Made by a program: the position numbers and the translations under genes. The notes beneath the pieces were generated by a model. That model was not told the origin of the DNA and did not search any database. It saw only the letters and a program-made list of their open reading frames with translations. A stretch of 11,857 bases of DNA from Larix sibirica (taxonomy: Eukaryota; Streptophyta; Pinopsida; Pinales; Pinaceae): contig NWUY0300036239.1 of the NCBI GenBank assembly GCA_004151065.3, positions 24,353 through 36,209 of the forward strand, in the 5' to 3' direction. Positions 1-7,213 of the stretch are shown in pieces. Position 1 is the stretch's first letter. The number at the start of each line of letters is the position of its first letter.

Positions 1-560
1 AAAGTAAAGACATGGGTTCCTAACACACATATTGCCTATCTAGATTGTATATCAATCTATCCCATAAATTGCAGTCAACCTTGTTGTCACCTACTTCTTC
101 AAAAACTTGGCCTTGTAGTTGTTGGAATATGCCTTTGATGTCATCATCTTATGTGTACTCCTCTTTGTATGTATCATGGGTGAAAGAACTCATGTGTATA
201 ATGTAGTTATGGTATTGGATGTAGGGGGGTTCAAAAGTGTGCTTTCTAAGTTTATCCTATTTCCCCTCGTATACTCGATGACAAGTGAAATTCTTGTGAA
301 AATCCCATCTAGTTGAAGTGTCTAGCATATTGAATTTGACTATGTGTCTTTAAATATTGTAGTTTTTGGTGATTGGGATGGATGATGGTTTCCTTTCCCA
401 TCAAACAATGCTCCCATTTCTTAAAAACTTGTATGAAATGGTGCTTGACTAATCTTTCATTTCAATTCTTCAAAACTATTTTGTTGATTATTTGGAAATG
501 CTTATCAGTTGTTATGGCATGGAGTGGTGGAACCACAACTGAAAAGGATGGCAAGATTTG
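1..560 (-). pseudogene. Ty3/gypsy A RNase H remnant and pre-integrase spacer
   Basis: The minus strand reads SVVVPPLHAITTDKHFQ (about 548-498), the thumb/connection segment, then E-E-L-K and K-I-S-Q-A-P (about 465-430). It jumps directly to KKWEHCLMGKETIIHPNHQ (about 427-370), the C-terminal half of RNase H, followed by L-Q-Y-L-K-T-H-S and H-F-N-W-D-G-I-F (about 315). The first half of RNase H, including its first catalytic aspartates, is therefore deleted. The rest (240-1) resembles the spacer before integrase: S-S-F-T-H-D-T-Y-K-E-E-Y, a D-D-D-I-K-G-I-F-Q-Q-L helix and LIYNLDRQYVC at the left edge. The integrase zinc-binding module would begin just outside the window. Stops and frame changes are present. 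Confidence 0.82.
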
Positions 561-1079
561 ATCACTTGATGATGATGTCAATATTCACAACATCTCCACT
601 AATCACATACCCCAAGTACACCATGCATTGTTGGGAAAACTCAAATTTCTTAAGTCTTCTAGTAGTTAATGGTTTCTTAGAATCCCCAATACCTACATCA
701 AATGTGAGGTATGATGTGCCTAGTAGAGCTATAAATCAATATATCATCCAAATACACCATTATAAATGAATCTAGAAACAATTGCAATAACTCATTTGTC
801 AAACACATAAATTTAGCAAGTGCATTGCATAAACCAAAAGGCATTAACAACCATTCATTCAAACATTGACTCAACTTGAATGCGGTCTTCTAGGTGCCTT
901 CTTCCTTTAATTGTACACGGCGGTACCCTGTTTTGAGATATAGTTTAGTGAAGTACCTTCAATGTTGTAATTGGTCTAGCAAGCCATCAACCTTGGGCAG
1001 AGGGTACCGATTCTTGAGGTGATCTTATTTAGTTTGTAGTAGATACATATTGATGTAGAGACAATAGTATGGAAATACT
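561..1079 (-). pseudogene. Ty3/gypsy A reverse transcriptase, palm
   Basis: The RT resumes after the Penelope insertion. In minus-strand order: C-I-Y-Y-K-L-N-K-I-T, then in another frame NRYPLPKVDGLLDQLQH (about 1024-970), then YFTKLYLKTGYRRVQLKEE, then LLMPFGLCNA (about 850-820) and the active site MVYLDDILIYSS (760-726). The YLDD box is intact. The first catalytic aspartate of the palm (family: KLDLKSGY) is tyrosine here (codon complementary to 938-940). Downstream, a F-E-F-S-Q-Q-C-M-V-Y-L-G-Y-V-I stretch (about 655-610) is the connection segment. Stops include one after E-E-G-T. The gene is not functional. Confidence 0.9.
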
Positions 1080-1605
1080 GCATATAGTTTTTCAACTCTA
1101 CGTACGTTTCAGACTCTAAGCTGGGTCCATCATCAGGAGTGGGATGTCTCAATAGAATCTAGGTTATTTTGAATTAATAAATAGTTGTTTTTAGCCATTT
1201 TTTGGTTTGGTCGACAATTAGTTTTTTTCTTTTAGGGAATGTATTATTGGTTTCCAAGATTTGCATAATATCAGCCCATCATCTTTGTTAAAAAAAATTG
1301 TGTGTTTTTCAATCTCAATAGCTTCTCTTATTTTTCTCTTGTTGTAATGATCTTCTAGGGCTACGACTCTTGCATCCTCCATGTGTATTTGGTGTCTTGT
1401 TCTTAATGAGTATTCTGCTATTGCTGATTTTTTTCTCTCATGCTTTATATCAACACAATGTTCCTTTAGTCTAACTTGTATAGAACGACCAGATTCACCT
1501 ATGTATACACCCTCACACGAATAAGGTACCAGGTAGACACCCTTCTTTTGCATGGGATTGATCCTATCTTTTGCTTTATCTAATATGTTTCTATTATTCA
1601 GTTCC
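1080..1605 (-). mobile_element. Penelope-like element fragment (3' part) nested in gypsy A RT
   Basis: About 525 bp that do not belong to the gypsy RT sit between GSPIILVLKKD (ending near 1606) and the resumed gypsy segment (I-C-I-Y-Y-K-L-N-K-I-T, from about 1078). The insert codes, on the same strand as its host, for a PLE GIY-YIG endonuclease, and its 3' untranslated part holds a hammerhead-like motif. The PLE reverse transcriptase that should precede the endonuclease is missing. The copy is therefore 5'-truncated, as is common for retroelements made by target-primed reverse transcription. Junctions are accurate to about 10-15 bp, and no clear target duplication could be read. PLE endonucleases of this class are known in conifers as the Dryad group; assignment to it is inference. 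Confidence 0.85.
1093..1142 (-). ncRNA. Candidate hammerhead ribozyme (type I, minimal stem III) of the PLE
   Basis: On the minus strand, all catalytic elements occur in the right order. Stem I 5' strand is CACTC (1141-1137); the core CTGATGA is 1136-1130; an imperfect stem II hairpin follows (1129-1111); GAAA is at 1110-1107; stem III ACGTACGT (1107-1100) folds as three pairs with a two-base loop. Then A at 1099, the expected cleavage position, is followed by GAGTTG (1098-1093), which pairs back to the stem I 5' strand (four consecutive pairs, one mismatch, one more pair). Stem II has one bulged T, a wobble and a mismatch, suggesting decay. Penelope-like elements are known to carry such ribozymes with very short stem III, and it lies 76 nt 3' of the endonuclease stop, as expected. 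Confidence 0.72.
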
Positions 1606-1622
1606 AAATCCTTCTTTAGCAC
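1218..1622 (-). CDS. Penelope-like GIY-YIG endonuclease domain (5'-truncated)
   Basis: A 134-codon open frame with no internal stop, the cleanest reading frame in the window. After a short linker (N-I-L-D-K-A-K-D-R-I) it shows the GIY-YIG core: GVY, eleven residues later YIG, then ESGRSIQVRLKEH. Next come a SAIAEYSL segment, a Y-N-K-R-K-I-R-E-A-I-E-I helix with the conserved glutamates, and the DDGL...SWKPII tail. This arrangement is diagnostic of the C-terminal endonuclease of Penelope-like elements, which nicks DNA to prime reverse transcription. One cysteine of the usual P-C-S-C region is tyrosine. The first ten or so codons (L-V-L-K-K-D) are host gypsy RT sequence read in frame, so the listed start is not a native start. 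Expression is unlikely: there is no RT domain and no visible promoter. Confidence 0.86.
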   Translation of the reverse strand: MLKKDLELNNRNILDKAKDRINPMQKKGVYLVPYSCEGVYIGESGRSIQVRLKEHCVDIKHERKKSAIAEYSLRTRHQIHMEDARVVALEDHYNKRKIREAIEIEKHTIFFNKDDGLILCKSWKPIIHSLKEKN

Positions 1623-2185
1623 TAAGATGATAGGTGACCCTCAAGATGGGGTACTTCTTCAAATTACTCGCTTCTCCAAAGTTGTTGCAATTGGTCCTTC
1701 ACTTCATTTGCTTCTAGTATGGCCTAGTTGTACAGGCCTATGTTTACCAATGGAGAGTGAGGCAACAATTGCATCTTGTGCTCCACTTCCCTCTTGGGTT
1801 ACAACCCTTTAGGATCTTTTTCAAATCTTTATACGTCCACAAAATTTATTATAGTGTTTCTACTCTTTAGTACATCCCTCTAGAGATGCATGTACTTTAT
1901 CAATTCACCTCCTTATTGATTTTGTCTCAATAAGATAAATGCAAACTTCCCACTTGAGACAATTAGTTTGTTGGCTTGATTTCCATTTACCATATACCTA
2001 GGATTTACCTTTGTGGACATTGAAGATGAAGAATTTTTCTTCCTTAACCAAGTGGTATTGGTTTTCTCTCCTCACAAAGATCGCATCCCTCATGTGCATG
2101 TAAGGGCTCCCAAACACTACACCACATATACTAAGTGGCACCACATATACCTCCATCTCATAAATGTAGTTTGAATTTATGGAAT
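1606..2185 (-). pseudogene. Ty3/gypsy A protease-RT linker and RT N-terminus
   Basis: This is the stretch between the protease and the RT palm. Near 2110-2030 the minus strand reads CGVVFGSPYMHMRDAIF followed by V-R-R-E-N-Q-Y, typical of the distal protease/linker in this gypsy family. Near 1895-1870 it reads HASLEGCTKE, and near 1810 P-K-R-E-V-E-H-K-M, the segment that opens the RT domain (family: PPKR.VDHEI). It then runs through a LEANEVKDQLQQL-like helix to GSPIILVLKKD at about 1645-1606. At least two frame changes and several stops are present. The natural continuation after KKD (the G-T-W-R-M-C segment) is absent here and resumes near 1078, on the far side of the Penelope-like insertion. 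Confidence 0.8.
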
Positions 2186-2521
2186 CTATGATCTTACACT
2201 ACTTAGTGACTCTAATATATACATCATTTTTTTCCCATCTTGATATACTTCCAATATGAGCTTACTCACAAGATCCTCTACTACGAGGAATTCTTGTGAA
2301 CCAAAGTCAAATAGAGCATACAAATTTGTCTTCTTGATAAGGAAGAGTTTAGCTGTCTCCTTCTCTTCCTTAGGATGGAGGTTAATCATGTTCACTTTCT
2401 TATACACTATAGTGTATATAATATTCTCATCTACATCTAAGTTGCTCTCTATTTTGTTGCTTGAATTCATGGCTAGCATGTTCTTCTTCTTGGCCTCCTT
2501 CTTGCAGTTCTTTGGATTTAT
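2186..2521 (-). pseudogene. Ty3/gypsy A aspartic protease region
   Basis: A retropepsin-type protease that would cut the Gag-Pol polyprotein. It lies in the same frame as gag, 3' of the zinc knuckle; the open part runs 2479-2186. The active-site segment reads ALFDFGSQEFLV (aspartate codon complementary to 2306-2308). The family motif is D-[ST]-G, so the catalytic aspartate and glycine remain but the middle residue is phenylalanine. A basic and asparagine-rich linker precedes it, as is usual between nucleocapsid and protease in plant Ty3/gypsy elements. The frame ends at 2186. The downstream stretch (2185 to about 1830) continues in another frame. The protein would probably not be active, as the Phe sits in the normally invariant loop. 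Confidence 0.78.
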
Positions 2522-3250
2522 TTATGGATGTGGCTTCCAACACTTGTCTTCAGTATGACCATTAATATTACAATGGCTGCTTGGATAATTGAATTGTTGT
2601 GTAGTGGTTTTCATCTTCTTACCCTTTCCTCTCCACTTAATCTTTCCCTCCTCGGAAGTGCATTGTTGGTCTATCTTGAAACCATTTGATTGTCCTTTAT
2701 TCCTATCCATATCTATATATTGTGCTTGCACATAGGCCTCATCTATAGTCTTAGATTTAAATATAATCACTTGCCTCCACAAATCACCATAGAGACCAAC
2801 TAGACACTTAAGGAGTACATCAAGGTTTTCATGAGATATTCCTAAAATAATTGCTTGCTTTTATAAACTCAATGGTGTACATGCACACTCTACCCTTGCT
2901 TTTGTTAAAAGTAGCGCCAACAAATCCATTGGTCCTCTTCACACCTATTAAGGTAAAATTATAACTTTTTGAGGGTTTTAAAGAACTCCCACTTAGTTAT
3001 TAGTGGATAACCCTCAAGTATAAGTCTCTCCACATGTTTTTACACTAAGTTTGGGTGTGCACCTCTAACTTCAGTCGAGCAAATGATATTCTTTTTCTCT
3101 TATCCCATTCCGTGCACATGAAAATAGTCTTATAATTGTTGCAACCATTGATTCAAATTTGTGCATAGGGAGAGAGGATCTGATTATTTTTTCGTTATTT
3201 TCACTCTTTTCGGATAATGTCATGAATTCAAGGTTTCCATGAGAGGGGAG
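2522..3250 (-). pseudogene. Ty3/gypsy A gag (capsid and zinc knuckle), broken
   Basis: Gag forms the virus-like particle and packages element RNA. The N-terminal part survives in several frames: an L-Q-Q-L/DYFHVHG-like stretch near 3150-3105, then a REK..FARLKLE-like stretch and a P-L-I-T-K-W-E-F-F-K stretch near 2990. The last part is one clean frame, 2782-2522: a lysine-rich linker, then the nucleocapsid motif HCNINGHTEDKCW. In the family this is CX2CX4HX4C; here the first cysteine is serine, leaving three of four zinc ligands. The stop at 2522-2524 falls just after the knuckle (W-K-P-H-P) and the same frame continues into protease, so a single substitution separates the two. The gag start cannot be fixed because the region near 3250 is eroded. 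Confidence 0.82.
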
Positions 3251-3263
3251 GTATAAGGTCTAG

Positions 3264-4640
3264 GACTTACCAAGTGTTGGAAATGAAGGACGAAGTGGAT
3301 GGAGAATTGGTGGAATATGGAGACAAGACCCTAAGTGGGTTCAATATATTTCACATGAAATGAGAGTTAACAATTTTATGGATGACAAGACATCCTCCAA
3401 ATACACCTATCCAGGAACAACATTCAGGGAACGTACACTCCTCGACAAAGTTAGGTGGCTTATAGTAAAGGAGGATGGTACAAAAAAGATGTCTTGATAG
3501 TTATATCACACCTCAAAAGGATGGATCACTCATGATCCGAACTCTTTTATTGAGGTCCTAGATATTAATCAAGGAATTGACCCTTTCTATGCTCCCATCC
3601 TGGATGTGTGTCAGGCTCCCACAACTTCGACTCTATAGGGAGGTGTTTCATTGGACCTGCACTCACATACAAAGGGAGGATCAGGTAAAGGCACTACTAA
3701 TAAGATGGAAAATCCATTAGTAAATTACCTAGAAGAGAGGGATGAAAATGGGTTAAGTGTCCAAAAGGAGGTAGTGATTGGTAGGTTGTCCTATCCAAAG
3801 CACAAGAAAAATTGTATTTGAAAAACGAAAAATAAGATCAAAATGGTGGTTTCTCTAGACATAGAAATGGAGGATATGGAAGGTTTAATGCCAAGAGCAA
3901 TTGTGGGGAGTTTCATGGGAAAGCAGGTCGATATTTCGTCATTACGTGCTTGGTTGGAGACCTTTTGGAAACTAGCACTTGGTCAATACATTCATGTTTG
4001 CCACATCCTTGTACATGGATGTGTCAGTTTTACCTTGAGGTCATAAGCATATGTTGCTCTGGTTTTGGGAAAGGACTAGTCGTGGGGTCCCTCGGGCTTG
4101 TACCTAAAGAAATGGGTATTGGGTTTCGACCCAAGAAGTGAGACGAATTATATACAGGATATATGGGTCATATTCCAAGGACTACCATGGGAACTGTGGC
4201 ACCAAAAAATTATGGAAAGAATAAGAAATGCATTAGGTCGATTTGTTTCAAGTGAAGAGGGTTGGGAAAACAAAGGAAGATAGGAGGATAAACCATATAT
4301 TGGTGGAACTTGACCTAACAGAAGGTCTATTAGAATATTTGGATGTATAATTGAGGTCTTCGGTGTACACTCAAAAAATTAGACTATTGGAAGATCCCCT
4401 TTAGGTGCAGAGTCTATTAGGTGGTTGGATATCTCATAGCTACTTTCCCTAACTCACATAGGGATTCAAATATGCCACAAAAAATTTGGTTTAAAAAATC
4501 AAGAGAAGGGACTCCCATAGCGAAGGATGACTCGGTAGCGGTTCATAACTTTTCTGAAGAAAACTCTCTAGATGGAATGCATAAAGACATTCAAACAATT
4601 ATTCTAGACTCCAATTCTTCTGAAAAAAAGGTATGATTTC
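3264..4640 (+). pseudogene. LINE B ORF1 (RNA-binding protein), broken
   Basis: ORF1 proteins coat LINE RNA. One frame can be followed from 3264 to 4046 with only four stop codons (3495, 3498, 3636, 3819). Its second half contains RAIVGSFMGKQVDISSLRAW, the opening of a DUF4283-like domain. After a frame change near 4046-4100, LYLKKWVLGFDPRSE, then W-V-I-F-Q-G-L-P-W-E-L-W and IRNALGRFV (to 4283) are typical of the domain's second half. A further shift gives HILVELDLTEGLLEYLDV (about 4290-4345). Then comes an I-P-F-R-C stretch with the zinc knuckle (4406-4447), where only the first cysteine is left: the other three ligands are Tyr, Tyr and Phe. A 71-codon open tail runs to 4636. I infer that 3264-3840 is the ORF1 N-terminus from frame continuity; I recognise no motif there. 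Confidence 0.75.
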
Positions 4641-5114
4641 TTCATACCTACCTCTCTGTGGTAAAGTTGGTCATATTTATGATACATAAATATCCATTCC
4701 TCTACCATCAGATCAGGGAGAATCCCAGGTCCCCTCTTAAATCTTGGAAAATCCAGTAGGAGAGGGGACAGGGTGTTTGGAACCTTCTTCTATGGAGGAA
4801 ACCCTGGGAAAGAATCATCTTCATCCCTTTTCCCCGACACTTCAATACCATCAGTGGATTCTATGCAAGAGACCTTGGCCAAAGTAAGACTAGGAGGCTA
4901 TTCCTAGGTATAGTCCTCTTCCCCACCTAAGAGGAGAAAACAAGTAGTGTCCCCTACCCTAAATTCTAATTAACTCTTGAGGTCAAACAAAGAAGCGTGG
5001 GTTGAGACTGTGGATGTGGTAGGAGGTTTGGGAATGGACAAAGGAGCAACCCCGACAGTGAAGAAGGAAGTGAGAGAAGGGAAACGACATACAATTGGCA
5101 GTGTCCTTAAAGTG
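4641..5114 (+). other. LINE B ORF1 C-terminal tail / ORF1-ORF2 junction, no clear motif
   Basis: No long open frame and no recognisable domain. Short readable pieces occur, such as S-P-P-K-R-R-K-Q-V-V-S-P (about 4920-4955) and ETVDVVGGLGMDKGAT (about 5005-5052). Their low-complexity, basic and hydrophilic character fits the variable tail of a plant LINE ORF1. The boundary with ORF2 is not visible; the endonuclease begins in the next 50-100 bases. Confidence 0.5.
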
Positions 5115-5930
5115 GGGAATTCCCTTTGACAAGTTTCAAAATTATCATGCTTGTCCTAAATGCACCAGTGATAGGGTGCACCCACAAACACTTAGCCCTC
5201 AAAAAAATGAAATTTGTTTACAAACATGATGTTGTTATGTTACAATAAACTATGTGTCCGAGCCAAAAAGTTGTAGATTTCATGTCAACTATATTAAAGG
5301 ATTGGAATTTCTGCTCTTTAGATGCAAATGGCCTATCTAATGTTTTGGTTATTGGATGGAACCATAAGTTTGAATCTAGATCTTCCTCTTTATTGAACTC
5401 GGGTATCATGGTGGATCTATTTGGGAAAAATTTAAAGAAGGAGATAAATCTTATCAAGGTGCACTAGACTTATACTAACCGAAGGCCTTTATGGGAGAAT
5501 TTAGTAGATTTTGGAGTATTAGGGGAACAAAATGTGATACTAGGGGGAGACTTAAATCTCATAGTTTATTGTAGGAAAATATGGGAGGAAAAGACAAGAC
5601 GAGACCCTATGGTTTTTTTTTTTTTACATATTTTTCAAGTGAACCATTTAATATATATTGAACTTGTTAAACTAACATCGATCTGGTAGTAACTCCAAAA
5701 GAGGAAAAGTTGGGATCTCTAAAACGCTCGATAGGTTCCTCCTAACGGAAATTTTTGTATCTAAAAATTTATTGATCAAGTCATGTGTTGGAACTGGTGG
5801 AAACTCATATAATCTACCTATCCTCTTAAGGTTGGATTTAGAAGAACAAAAACCTCCTAGTCCTCTCAAGTTCAATCATGCCTGGTTTCTAGAGGATGGC
5901 TTTATAAATTTGATTATTTTTAACTAGATT
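5115..5930 (+). pseudogene. LINE B ORF2, apurinic-type endonuclease domain
   Basis: This domain nicks the target for reverse transcription. Segments in order: a weak L-N-A-P piece (about 5155), D-V-V-M-L-Q followed by a stop and T-M (about 5228-5250; family L-Q-E-T). Next is an open 71-codon stretch (5252-5467) with W-N-F-C-S-L-D-A-N-G-L-S-N, then N-R-R-P-L-W-E-N-L, and NVILGGDLNLI (about 5530-5562), a highly diagnostic motif. After a T-rich interruption near 5612-5624 and frame changes, the C-terminus reads V-G-T-G-G-N-S-Y-N-L-P-I-L-L. Here the family has S-D-H-x-P-[IL], so the catalytic Asp-His pair is now Tyr-Asn (codons 5808-5813). It ends in LKFNHAWFLEDGFINLI (about 5866-5917). The domain is dead. 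Confidence 0.85.
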
Positions 5931-6340
5931 CCTTTGACTCCACAAGAAGGGGAATTTGTCATGCAACAATTTGCAGACAATATTAGTAAAGTCAAGAGAA
6001 TTTTGAAAGGTTGGGTTAATACTTTGGCCATAAATGCACAAAAGGAACTAAAGGAAGTTGAAGTTGGACTAGAAGCGATTTTTTACAATAATCTTGTTGG
6101 TACCTTCACAGATGAGGAGGACAAGGAATTAAAAAACTTAGAGGGAAAAAAAGGACCTATTCAAAAAGAAGAGAACATGGAGACTAAAAATAAAATCAAG
6201 CTTTGGATTCAGGAAGGTGACAATAATACCAATTTTCTCATAACTATGCAAGTCACAGGGAGTATATTAGCACCATCTAGGATATTGATTATCCAAATGG
6301 AACAAGGGTAAGCTATTTGAAGGACAAAGATGAGGTAAGT
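5931..6340 (+). pseudogene. LINE B ORF2, endonuclease-RT linker
   Basis: A 125-codon open stretch (5934-6311) follows the endonuclease in the same element. It is helical and charged: KVKRILKGWVNTLAINAQKE, E-V-E-V-G-L-E-A-I, T-D-E-E-D-K-E-L-K-N-L. It ends in the conserved plant LINE signature W-I-Q-E-G-D-N-N-T-N-F (about 6211-6243; family W-x-x-E-G-D-x-N-T-x-F-F-H). The ATG at 5934 is internal to ORF2, not a true start. A frame change follows the Q-M-E-Q-G stretch at 6310, after which G-H-H-F-K-S-F-F-K-D (about 6340-6370) leads into the RT. It forms the hinge between the nuclease and polymerase; no catalytic residues are expected. Confidence 0.8.
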
Positions 6341-7213
6341 GGTCACCATTTCAAATCCTTTTTCAAAGATCCGGAAGATACTAACATAGGGGAGATTATG
6401 AAAATTATCAAATTGGTCCCGAGACTAATTGGGGAAGATATGAACAAACTTGGAAGCTAAAGTGTCGGTTGAAGAAATTCAACATGTTCTTTCTTGTTTC
6501 AAGAGAGGGAAGCGTTTAAGTCCAGATGGAATTACAATAGAATTATATCTGGGATTTGTTGACTGCTTAAAATTGGTTGAAGAGTCTAGGAGGTCTGGGA
6601 AAGTGTAGGGGGCTTTAAACTCAACCTTCATAGTCCTAATTCCAAGAAAACAAGATGTTGTCTCTTTTGAAGACTTTAGACCCATATCCTTGTTCAATTT
6701 GATTTATAAATTATTTCTAAAATCATTGCTAATTGGTTGAATATTAATTTATCAAGTATAATCTCATATGAGCAATTCGGTTTCCTCTACAATCGACAAC
6801 TCCATGATGCAGTGGGAATGGCTCAAAAAGGGATGCATTCAATGAAAAATCATAAGCTACCAACAACCATCTTGAAGATTGATTTGGAAAAAGCATACAT
6901 CATAGTTAATTCGTTTTACACGAGACTAATGTTTCTTTAGTTGGGGATGAACTTGCATAAAGTGAATTGGATTATCAGTTGTATTCTTCAGTGACTTTTG
7001 TAGTTTTGATTAATGGATCCCCTTATGGGTTCTTCACTGCACCCAAGAGACTCAAAAAAGGGTGTCTTCTCTCACCCTTTATATTTATGTTATTGGTTGA
7101 AGGGCTTGGTTCTTTTATTAAGGATGCAAGAAGAAGAGGGGAATTGAAAGGGATTAAGCTCTCTGATTCAATAATCATTACACACTTGCTATTTGTATAT
7201 GACATCATTGATA
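6341..7213 (+). pseudogene. LINE B ORF2, reverse transcriptase (C-terminus missing)
   Basis: RT blocks in order: FKRGKRLSPDGI (about 6498-6533; family K-S-P-G-P-D-G), E-E-S-R-R-S-G-K-V then a stop, NSTFIVLIPRKQD (about 6620), FEDFRPISLFNLIYKLF (about 6667-6717), SYEQFGFLYNRQLHDAV (about 6767-6815), and block A LKIDLEKAY with the catalytic aspartate intact (6881-6883). After a frame change near 6940-6967: VTFVVLINGSPYGFF, KKGCLLSPFIFMLLVEGL, and the active site THLLFVYDII (7183-7209). The normal F-A-D-D box reads F-V-Y-D here, so one catalytic aspartate is tyrosine (7198-7200). Four codons later the LTR of gypsy C begins; everything downstream of the palm is outside the window. Confidence 0.9.

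Larger units (their letters stand above)
1..3250 (-). mobile_element. Ty3/gypsy LTR retrotransposon A (degenerate, partial)
   Basis: Reading the minus strand from about 3250 down to 1 gives the Ty3/gypsy order: gag with zinc knuckle, aspartic protease, protease-RT linker, RT, RNase H and the pre-integrase spacer. The integrase and 3' LTR would lie beyond the left edge. The order and motifs (DxG protease, YLDDILIYS in RT, a KETIIHPNHQ-like RNase H stretch) make the family call firm. The element is old: stops and frameshifts occur throughout, parts of RT and RNase H are deleted, and the RT is split by a Penelope-like insertion. No primer-binding site or 5' LTR was found to the right of gag. There the sequence passes directly into LINE ORF1, so the 5' end is lost or displaced. 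Confidence 0.9.
3264..7213 (+). mobile_element. LINE (non-LTR retrotransposon) B, interrupted at its 3' side
   Basis: Plus-strand LINE of plant type. ORF1 has a DUF4283-like nucleic-acid-binding region and a zinc-knuckle remnant (3264 to about 5110). ORF2 has an apurinic-type endonuclease, a linker ending in the W-[IL]-x-E-G-D-x-N-T motif and an RT (about 5115-7213). It ends abruptly one codon group after the RT active site, where the LTR of gypsy C starts. The remaining RT, the C-terminal region and poly-A tail would lie on the far side of gypsy C, outside the window. The 5' end abuts gypsy A gag near 3250. Dispersed stops and frameshifts show it is old and inactive. Confidence 0.88.

Noticed and set aside
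119-769. Three plus-strand open frames (119-316, 373-561, 509-769)
   Set aside because: They lie antisense to the gypsy A RNase H/RT, whose minus-strand motifs explain the sequence; their own translations show no domain.
1093-1142. Hammerhead as part of a plant retrozyme
   Set aside because: Retrozymes carry the ribozyme in LTRs of non-coding elements; here it follows a PLE endonuclease frame directly, so PLE origin is simpler.
1552-2558. Plus-strand frames at 1552-1812 and 2256-2558
   Set aside because: Antisense shadows of the gypsy A RT N-terminus and protease.
5612-5624. T-run as a retroelement poly-A tail on the minus strand
   Set aside because: It lies inside the LINE endonuclease, with the frame readable on both sides, and no element end is seen next to it; a slippage expansion is likelier.
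5218-5875. Minus-strand frames at 5218-5457 and 5672-5875
   Set aside because: Opposite strand of the LINE endonuclease, which has clear motifs on the plus strand.
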